From: Deltaproteobacteria bacterium
GTDB lineage: Bacteria > Desulfobacterota > Deferrimicrobia > Deferrimicrobiales > Deferrimicrobiaceae
Assembly: GCA_025357175.1 (NCBI GenBank)
Contig: JANXPS010000220.1
Span: forward strand, 1-5,123
Direction: 5' to 3'
Length of the DNA: 5,123 bases
Each line of letters starts with the position of its first letter. Position 1 is the first letter of the stretch. Position numbers and translations under genes: made by a program. Below the pieces are notes generated by a model. It ran no database searches. It was not told where the DNA came from and was given only the letters and a program-made list of their open reading frames with translations. This document shows, piece after piece, positions 1-4,420 of this stretch.

Positions 1-212
1 CGCTGCTGCCGATCGGTTCGGTATTCACGATGGACTGGCGGCAGGCGGCGAAAGCCGTTTCCCTGCTCAAGCCCAAGGCGGTCGTGCCGATGCACTACGG
101 CACCTTCCCGGTCCTCGAGCAGAACGCCGACCGCTTCGCGGCCGAATGCGCGCGCGTGGCGCCCCACACCCGCGTCGTCGTGCTGAAGCCGGGGGAGTCG
201 GCGGAGTTTTAG
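1..212 (+). CDS. UPF0173-type metal-dependent hydrolase, C-terminal end (partial)
   Basis: The reading frame is open from the window edge (first whole codon at position 3) to the TAG at 210-212, so only about the last 69 residues are present. It reads LLPIGSVFTMDW, then an AAKAVSLLKPKAVVPMHYGT stretch, then a tail ending GESAEF. This matches the C-terminal end of the UPF0173/YtkL-like branch of the metallo-beta-lactamase fold, where 'LLPIGxxFTM..AAKAVxLLKPKxVIPMHYxTFP' is conserved. The His of PMHY is one of the metal ligands; the other metal-binding motif lies upstream and cannot be seen. The ATG at 30 is an internal methionine, not the start. The family is a predicted hydrolase of unknown physiological substrate. 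The gene ends 8 nt from the convergent stop of its neighbour, with no visible terminator between them. The family call is fairly sure; the biological role is unknown. Confidence 0.85.
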   Translation, partial: LLPIGSVFTMDWRQAAKAVSLLKPKAVVPMHYGTFPVLEQNADRFAAECARVAPHTRVVVLKPGESAEF

Positions 213-220
213 ACCGCGGC

Positions 221-1147
221 CTACCAGAGCCGCTCGGCCACCGCGGAGAGGAAGAGGGGGAACATGATCTCGTGGGGGCCCACCATGTGGTAGCCCTTGC
301 CGGTGGGCGCCACGGGACGCGTGACGACGTTGGCGTCGGGCCTGTACTGACGGATGAAGTCGAAGTTTGCGGTGGTCATTCCTTCGAGCGGGTGACCCAG
401 GTTGCGAGCGATCGAGACCGCCTTGAGGAACACCTCGGGAAGGATCACCGCCGAGCCGACGTTGAGGTAGACGCCGCGATCCATCCGGCAGACGAGTTCG
501 CAGAAGGTGTGAAAGTCGCGCAGCGACGTCTCCCCCATCACCGCGCCGTCGGCCTCGGGATGCATGTGGATGATGTCGGTGCCGATGCAGACGTGGCAGG
601 TGACGGGCACGCCGAGCCGCCACGCGGTTGCCAGCAGGCTCTTCCCGCGGTGTGGCGCCTTCGATTCGGCGATCGCGCGGCCGACCGAGGCGCCGAATCC
701 CAGCCCGTCGCACCTACCGGCGGCCAATGCGGCATGGATGAACCGCGCCGTTTCCTTGGCCATTCCGAATGAGCCGTCCCGAAGCTGCTTTCCGACATCC
801 TCGGAGGTCTTTCCCGCCAGCGCCAGCTCGGTCTCGTGGATGACGCCCGCCCCGTTCATCGCGATCCCGTCGAACAGGCCGCGCTCGAGCGCCTGGATCA
901 GGAGGGGCGACAACCCGACCTTGATGAAGTGCGCGCCGATTCCCAGCAGCACAGGGCGTTTCTTCCGCTTCGACCGGACGACCGCGTCGACCAGCGCCCG
1001 CAGGTCGCGAGCCGAAAGGTAGTCCGGAAGCCCTTCGAGGAACTGCGCGAACGTGGCGCCCTTCGAGACGGGAGCGGCGAACCCCTTGAACGAGACCTTG
1101 CTCTTCCGGGTGGCGAGCGATGTACGGCGAAGACGGGTCAGATCCAC
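221..1147 (-). CDS. Deoxyhypusine-synthase-like protein of unknown function
   Basis: This is a predicted 308-residue cytoplasmic protein. It recalls the NAD-binding deoxyhypusine synthase (DHS) fold. Residues about 69-110 (GAHFIKVGLSPLLIQ, then a VDxxxxxxGG-like MNGAGVIHETELAL) align by eye with the DHS core. Residues about 225-244 (GVYLNVGSAVILPEVFLKAV) resemble the DHS GMIILGGGVVKHH segment, and 290-303 (GPHEIMFPLFLSAV) resemble the C-terminal SLVFPLLVAE segment. The DHS region carrying the catalytic lysine (SWGKI) is shortened here to about residues 259-278 with no equivalent lysine, so true deoxyhypusine or homospermidine synthesis is doubtful. Residues 184-196 hold a CHVCIGTDIIHMH cluster. 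I chose the GTG at 1147 because GGGGTGA sits 5 nt upstream. A GTG at 1156 would overlap the gmhA stop by 4 nt, and an ATG at 1201 would overlap gmhA by 49 nt. It directly follows gmhA and is probably co-transcribed. Fold assignment is moderate; function is unknown. Confidence 0.75.
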   Translation of the reverse strand: MDLTRLRRTSLATRKSKVSFKGFAAPVSKGATFAQFLEGLPDYLSARDLRALVDAVVRSKRKKRPVLLGIGAHFIKVGLSPLLIQALERGLFDGIAMNGAGVIHETELALAGKTSEDVGKQLRDGSFGMAKETARFIHAALAAGRCDGLGFGASVGRAIAESKAPHRGKSLLATAWRLGVPVTCHVCIGTDIIHMHPEADGAVMGETSLRDFHTFCELVCRMDRGVYLNVGSAVILPEVFLKAVSIARNLGHPLEGMTTANFDFIRQYRPDANVVTRPVAPTGKGYHMVGPHEIMFPLFLSAVAERLW

Positions 1148-1152
1148 CGGGG

Positions 1153-1159
1153 TCACCCC
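1153..1159 (-). promoter_or_regulatory. Shine-Dalgarno for the DHS-like gene, deciding its start
   Basis: On the minus strand, AAAGGGGTGA is followed by CCCCG and then GTG at 1147-1145. The GGGGTGA core at 1159-1153 gives 5-nt spacing and closely resembles the consensus AAGGAGGTGA. It overlaps the last sense codon and TGA stop of gmhA, which would couple translation of the two genes. The alternative GTG at 1156 lies inside this motif and has no separate ribosome binding site. Confidence 0.5.
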
Positions 1160-1734
1160 TTTCGCGCGTCGGGAAACAGGATGAGGTCGACCAGCTCGCA
1201 AACGATATGGAGGATGGCGATGTGCCCCTCCTGGATGCGCGGCGTGAAATCGGACGGTACGGCGAGCGCGACATCGGCGCCTTTCGCCATCGCCCCGCCC
1301 TCCCGCGTCAGCGCGATCGTTTTCATGCCGAGCGATTTCGCGGCGTCGAACGCCGCCACCACGTTGCGCGACGATCCGCTCGTGCTGATGCCGAGCGCGA
1401 CGTCACCGGCCTTTCCCAGCGCCCGAACCTGCTTGGAAAACAGCTCGTCGAAGCTGTAGTCGTTGGCGATGCTCGTCAGCACCGAGCTGTCGGTCGTCAA
1501 CGCGATCGCCGCGAGCGGAGGGCGTTCGACCAGGAAGCGGTTGACGAATTCGGCCGCCACATGCTGTGCGTCGGCCGCGCTGCCTCCGTTTCCGAACAGC
1601 AGCAGCTTGTTCCCCGCGCGGATCGCATCGGCGATCGTCTGCGCGGCGGCCTCGATATCCCCTGCCATCGTTTCGGCCATTCTCGACTTCAACTCGGCCC
1701 CGTCACGAAGCGCCCTGACGATCATCTCCCGCAT
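1153..1734 (-). CDS. gmhA: Phosphoheptose (sedoheptulose-7-phosphate) isomerase
   Basis: This 193-residue SIS-domain enzyme converts sedoheptulose 7-phosphate to D-glycero-D-manno-heptose 7-phosphate, the first step of ADP-heptose synthesis for LPS inner core, in the cytoplasm. The sequence shows FGNGGSAADAQHVAAEF at residues 47-63, with H58 and E62. STSGSS at 117-122 is the sugar-phosphate loop, and IQEGHIAILH is at 167-176, with Q168 and H176. These four residues have the spacing (4 and 8) of the His/Glu/Gln/His metal and catalytic set known from Burkholderia and E. coli GmhA, so the enzyme looks intact. Length is normal for the family. The ATG at 1734 has a weak G-rich SD (GGGGG, 5-nt gap). 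It is the first gene of a two-gene minus-strand unit, just downstream of a plausible promoter. Other heptose genes (hldE, gmhB) are not in the window. Identification is secure. Confidence 0.96.
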   Translation of the reverse strand: MREMIVRALRDGAELKSRMAETMAGDIEAAAQTIADAIRAGNKLLLFGNGGSAADAQHVAAEFVNRFLVERPPLAAIALTTDSSVLTSIANDYSFDELFSKQVRALGKAGDVALGISTSGSSRNVVAAFDAAKSLGMKTIALTREGGAMAKGADVALAVPSDFTPRIQEGHIAILHIVCELVDLILFPDARKG

Positions 1735-1771
1735 GCCTGCCCCCAGAATGGATCTCGCTGAACCTCACGTA

Positions 1772-1800
1772 ATGCTGACCGGCTCCCGACACCGAGTCAA
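1772..1800 (-). promoter_or_regulatory. Candidate sigma70-type promoter for gmhA and the DHS-like gene
   Basis: On the minus strand TTGACT (1800-1795) matches five of six -35 consensus bases. After a 17-nt spacer comes CAGCAT (1777-1772), which matches three of six -10 bases. Transcription would start near 1765 and leave about 30 nt of leader before the gmhA ATG at 1734, which is a sensible length. The -10 box is weak, so this is a prediction from spacing and the -35 match only. Confidence 0.4.
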
Positions 1801-1901
1801 TGGATTAAATCGGAGGAACGCCCTCCTTTGTCGCCACCCCGGCTTCCCTTGTTTTTTGAACCGTTGTAGCATGGGGGGCATCTACATACGAAACGGGAAA
1901 C

Positions 1902-1907
1902 GGAAGG
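1902..1907 (+). promoter_or_regulatory. Ribosome binding site of the CoA-binding protein gene
   Basis: GGAAGG lies 6 nt before the ATG at 1914 and supports that start over any internal methionine. Confidence 0.6.
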
Positions 1908-1913
1908 GTCGCC

Positions 1914-2315
1914 ATGGGAGACAATCTGATCGACACCATCCTCGATTCCGTAAAGACAGTCGCGGTCGTCGGCATTTCCAACCGCCCCGAACGCCCCAGC
2001 AACCACGTGGCGGCTTATGTCAAGAAAGCGGGCTACACGATATTCCCCGTCAATCCGGTGCTCACGGAAGTGCTCGGAGAGCGCTGCTATCCGTCGCTCG
2101 AATCGATACCCGGCCCGGTCGATCTGGTCGACGTGTTCCGCCGGTCCGAAGACGTGCTCCCCCTCGCCGAGGATGCGCTGAAAAAGGGGGCCCGCTACTT
2201 CTGGATGCAGGAAGGCGTCGTCAACGAGGCCGCCAAAAAGCTGCTGGAGGACGCGGGCGTCGGCGTCGTGATGGACCGATGCATGCTCAAGGAACTCGCG
2301 GCTCGCGGCCGTTAG
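1914..2315 (+). CDS. YccU-type CoA-binding domain protein
   Basis: This 133-residue protein consists of a single Rossmann-like CoA_binding_2 domain, the same fold as the N-terminal CoA-binding part of succinyl-CoA synthetase alpha. Recognisable family motifs, in order, are VAVVGIS (16-22, the nucleotide loop), RPSN (27-30), PVNP (45-48), DLVDVFRR (70-77), WMQEG (97-101) and VVMDRCMLKE (118-127). The protein is cytoplasmic, with no signal peptide or membrane segment. Family members bind CoA or acyl-CoA, but the physiological role of stand-alone YccU-like proteins is not established. It has two cysteines, C58 and C123; the second sits in the conserved C-terminal motif. It is the first gene of a plus-strand unit and is followed after 27 nt by trxA. 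Its placement with two thioredoxin-fold genes hints at thiol chemistry, which is inference. The family call is secure; function is not. Confidence 0.92.
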   Translation: MGDNLIDTILDSVKTVAVVGISNRPERPSNHVAAYVKKAGYTIFPVNPVLTEVLGERCYPSLESIPGPVDLVDVFRRSEDVLPLAEDALKKGARYFWMQEGVVNEAAKKLLEDAGVGVVMDRCMLKELAARGR

Positions 2316-2342
2316 CGTCATCATTCAATCCCGGAGGGAAGC

Positions 2343-2669
2343 ATGGCCGAAAATATCCTCGAACTGAACAATTCCAACTTCAAGACGACCATCGAAAGCG
2401 GCGATACGCCCGTCGTGGTCGATTTCTGGGCGCCCTGGTGCGGCCCTTGCCGGACGATCGCCCCCCTGCTGGCCGAGATCGCGACCGAACTGGCCGGCAA
2501 GGCGCGCATCGCGAAGGTCAACGTCGACGAGAGCCCCGAGATCGCCTCCCAATACGGCGTGCGCGGCATCCCGACGCTCATCCTGTTCAAGGACGGACAA
2601 ATCAAGGGACAGCTGGTCGGCGTCAGTCCCAAGGCCAACATCGTCGCGCTGATCCAGAAAAACGTCTAA
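2343..2669 (+). CDS. trxA: Thioredoxin
   Basis: This is a 108-residue cytoplasmic dithiol-disulfide oxidoreductase that reduces protein disulfides and is itself recharged by thioredoxin reductase (not in the window). It has the complete classical features: buried D27, FWAPWCGPC at residues 28-36 with redox cysteines C33 and C36, K58, and the cis-proline of GIPT at P77. A FKDG turn follows. Length equals that of E. coli TrxA (about 108-109), and there is no signal peptide. A strong SD, GGAGG at 2333-2337, lies 5 nt before the ATG. It sits 27 nt after the CoA-binding gene and 27 nt before the lipoprotein gene, with no terminator visible in either gap, so the three are probably one transcript. 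Codon and base use match the neighbours. Identification is secure. Confidence 0.97.
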   Translation: MAENILELNNSNFKTTIESGDTPVVVDFWAPWCGPCRTIAPLLAEIATELAGKARIAKVNVDESPEIASQYGVRGIPTLILFKDGQIKGQLVGVSPKANIVALIQKNV

Positions 2670-2683
2670 GGGAAACCCGGCAA

Positions 2684-2695
2684 GGACCATGGTCC
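2684..2695. repeat. Perfect 12-bp palindrome over the lipoprotein gene's ribosome binding region
   Basis: GGACCATGGTCC is its own reverse complement. It overlaps the only SD-like sequence (AAGGA, 2682-2686) of the gene that starts with TTG at 2697, and it lies between that gene and trxA. As RNA the two arms could pair with each other (with a very small loop), or the DNA could be a protein site. The palindrome is seen directly; any regulatory role is inference. It also contains an NcoI-type core, and a chance origin is possible. Confidence 0.45.
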
Positions 2696-2696
2696 C

Positions 2697-3257
2697 TTGA
2701 GACGCATTCTCCGCATCGCGGTGGCGGCGTTTTCATGCGCCGTCGCCGTCACGGCGGCCGGCGGTTGCTCCAGCCTGCGGTTTGCCGAGGGGTCGACGCC
2801 TTTCCCGGCCAAGATCGCCATCATGAGCGACGAGGCGGGCAGACCGCTCACCGACCTGCCCCCGTCGACCGAACCCATCCGGGTCATCATTCTCGACTTC
2901 CCGTGGTGCCCTCCCTGCGCCGACGCATGGGACGCCATCGCGGCCGCATCGAAATCGGTTCCGGCAGGGCGCGTTCGTGTCTATCGGGTATTGTTCGACC
3001 GGGAGAAGTACGACACGGTGCGCGGCACGGTCGAAACGGCGCCGCTCCGGCCCGCCCCGCCGCCGCCGCCGATCGCGTTTCCGGTCACCACGGTCACCGC
3101 GCTTCCGGCGCAGTTCAGGGAGAAGTACAAGGTGGAACAGGCGCCGATGCTGCTCCTGTCCGACCCCTCCGGGAAGATCCTGAAAAGGTGGATCGGCTAC
3201 ACGCCCGGATTGGCCGAATCGCTCCGCAACGAGATCAGCCAGCGTCTCGTCAAGTAG
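2697..3257 (+). CDS. Thioredoxin-fold lipoprotein with WCPPC motif
   Basis: This is a predicted 186-residue envelope protein. Residues 1-23 form a signal peptide: basic MRRILR, a hydrophobic stretch, then AAGGC with the candidate lipidated cysteine at C24, a weak but acceptable lipobox. S25/S26 after the cysteine give no inner-membrane retention signal of the Asp type. A thioredoxin-like domain follows: strand IRVIILDF (61-68), active site WCPPC with C71/C74, and a cis-proline candidate in QAPM at P150, then LLLSDPSGKILKRWIGY. Between helix 1 and the cis-proline lies an enlarged region (about 100-145) with a proline run at 121-125. The start is TTG at 2697, with AAGGA 10 nt upstream. The nearby ATG at 2689 is out of frame and stops after three codons, and the next in-frame ATG (residue 43) would delete the signal. 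It is last in the CoA-binding/trxA unit. Likely a periplasmic thiol-disulfide oxidoreductase; substrate and partner are unknown, and I recognise no named family (TlpA/DsbE-like at most). Confidence 0.85.
   Translation: MRRILRIAVAAFSCAVAVTAAGGCSSLRFAEGSTPFPAKIAIMSDEAGRPLTDLPPSTEPIRVIILDFPWCPPCADAWDAIAAASKSVPAGRVRVYRVLFDREKYDTVRGTVETAPLRPAPPPPPIAFPVTTVTALPAQFREKYKVEQAPMLLLSDPSGKILKRWIGYTPGLAESLRNEISQRLVK
3057..3071 (+). repeat. (CCG)5 microsatellite inside the lipoprotein gene
   Basis: Five in-frame CCG units encode the proline run at residues 121-125. Slippage would add or remove prolines without a frameshift. It may be no more than high-GC codon choice for a Pro-rich loop. Confidence 0.5.
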
Positions 3258-3276
3258 TCCGACCCGCCCGGCCGCC

Positions 3277-4410
3277 TCATCCGCCGACGGCTTCCGCCCC
3301 CCCCTGCCCCTGGAACGTGTACCGCGTCCTCGCCACGTTCGCCATGATGCCGAGCGCCATCATGTTCGTCACCATCGACGACCCTCCGTAACTGACGAAT
3401 GGAAGCGGGATGCCCACCACGGGGAAGAATCCGCAGACCATCGCGAGGTTGATGGCGATGTGCGCCAGGAAGTAGACCGTCATGCCCCCGCAGACGAACG
3501 ACGCGAACCGGTCCTGCGAACGGGCGGCCAGGTGGAACCCGCGGTAGATCAGCAGGCCGAACAGCGCGAGCAGGGCGACCGCGCCGGCGAATCCCCACTC
3601 TTCCGCGAACACGGCGAAGGCGAAGTCGGTGTGCTGCTCGGGCAGGAAGCGGAGCGACCCCTGGGTTCCGTGCAGGTAGCCCTTTCCGAGGAAACCGCCC
3701 GATCCGACCGCGATCTGGGACTGGATGACGTGATACCCCGCGCCGAGAGGGTCGCGTTCGGGATCGAGAAAGGTCAGCACACGCTGTTTCTGGTATTCCT
3801 TCATCACGAACCAGAGCGCCGGGACGGCCGAAACAGCGATCGTCGTCAGCGCCGCAAGCACCCGGAACCGGACGCCGGACACCACCATCATGCCGGCCAG
3901 GATGAACAGGAAGATGCCGGCAGTTCCGAGATCGGGCTGCAGCGCGACCAGCGCGAACGGGATCAGCGCGATGCCCATGGCGGGAAGCGTATCCATGAAG
4001 CTGATTCCGGAATAGTTGTACCGATCCGCGAAGAACCTTGAAAACACCAGGACAAGCGAGATCTTGGCGAATTCGGATGGCTGGAAATTGAAGCCGCCGA
4101 TCGCGATCCAGCGCTGGGCTCCCATGCGGGCGCTCCCGGCCAGAAGCACCATCACGAGGCACGCGAGGATGAAATAGAAGAAGTAATTCGAAATCTGTTC
4201 CACAAACCCGTCGCTGGACAGGTAGAAAAGGAAGAACACGAACACGCCCATCCCGATCCAGACCAGCTGCTTGACAAACAGCGGCAGCCCGGCCGTGTTG
4301 TAGATCCGCGTGCCGCTATATACGTTGATCAGCCCGACGCCGCACAGCAGCAGCGCGATGAGCAACAGCGGCCAGTCGAGCCGCGACATCTTTCCCCGTT
4401 TTCCCTGCAT
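3277..4410 (-). CDS. rodA: RodA, SEDS-family peptidoglycan glycosyltransferase
   Basis: This 377-residue polytopic inner-membrane protein polymerises lipid II into glycan strands for lateral wall growth, working with PBP2. Hydrophobic segments run throughout, beginning with LLLIALLLCGVGLINV (15-30). SEDS landmarks are GAQRWI near 97-102, FQPSEFAK at 109-116, QPDLGT at 158-163, and FLPEQHTDFAFAVFAEEWGF at 255-274. In that last motif D262 occupies the position of the essential aspartate (D262 in E. coli RodA). The C-terminal PFVSYGGSS is at 337-345. The region between QPDLGT and the D262 motif holds the large extracellular loop. Length is normal and all key residues are present. The ATG at 4410 is preceded by AGGGG with a 5-nt gap; ATG at 4389 (residue 8) is a possible alternative. 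It begins 10 nt after the mrdA stop, so the two are co-transcribed. RodA rather than FtsW is supported by the mrdA neighbour. Confidence 0.96.
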   Translation of the reverse strand: MQGKRGKMSRLDWPLLLIALLLCGVGLINVYSGTRIYNTAGLPLFVKQLVWIGMGVFVFFLFYLSSDGFVEQISNYFFYFILACLVMVLLAGSARMGAQRWIAIGGFNFQPSEFAKISLVLVFSRFFADRYNYSGISFMDTLPAMGIALIPFALVALQPDLGTAGIFLFILAGMMVVSGVRFRVLAALTTIAVSAVPALWFVMKEYQKQRVLTFLDPERDPLGAGYHVIQSQIAVGSGGFLGKGYLHGTQGSLRFLPEQHTDFAFAVFAEEWGFAGAVALLALFGLLIYRGFHLAARSQDRFASFVCGGMTVYFLAHIAINLAMVCGFFPVVGIPLPFVSYGGSSMVTNMMALGIMANVARTRYTFQGQGGAEAVGG

Positions 4411-4420
4411 CGGGTCCCCT

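Larger units (their letters stand above)
1735..1913. other. Divergent intergenic region between gmhA and the CoA-binding gene
   Basis: These 179 nt separate two divergent start codons and should hold the promoters of both transcription units. The minus-strand promoter is listed separately. For the plus strand I see only weak candidates: TTGAAC at 1856-1861 with TCTACA at 1881-1886 (19-nt spacer), or TAGCAT at 1867-1872 as a -10 without a good -35. A small dyad, GGAGG at 1812-1816 and CCTCC at 1822-1826 with a 5-nt loop, lies in the middle. The section 1801-1870 is visibly richer in A/T runs than the flanking genes. I see no convincing small ORF, riboswitch or operator. Confidence 0.5.

Noticed and set aside
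30..212. ATG at 30 as the start of a small 60-residue protein
   Set aside because: The conserved family sequence continues upstream to the window edge (LLPIGSVFT), so this is the tail of a larger gene.
146..772. A plus-strand 208-codon open frame opposite the DHS-like gene
   Set aside because: It is antisense to a gene with recognisable motifs, and its amino-acid composition is typical of a shadow.
1812..1829. GGAGG/CCTCC followed by TTT as an intrinsic terminator
   Set aside because: The stem is 5 bp with only three Ts, and it lies between divergent starts where no transcript needs to end.
1797..2324. A minus-strand 175-codon open frame opposite the CoA-binding gene
   Set aside because: It mirrors the conserved CoA-binding protein codon by codon and has no recognisable domain.
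2669..2679. GGG-AAA-CCC as a terminator after trxA
   Set aside because: The stem is only 3 bp and no T-tract follows; transcription probably continues into the lipoprotein gene.
1463..3391. A 642-codon open frame on the plus strand
   Set aside because: It runs antisense through gmhA and then in the wrong frame across three recognisable genes. Its composition is Arg/Pro/Gly-rich, as expected for a high-GC shadow frame.
3197..4162. A 321-codon open frame on the minus strand overlapping rodA
   Set aside because: It is an Arg-rich out-of-frame reading of the well-supported rodA gene, with no family motifs.
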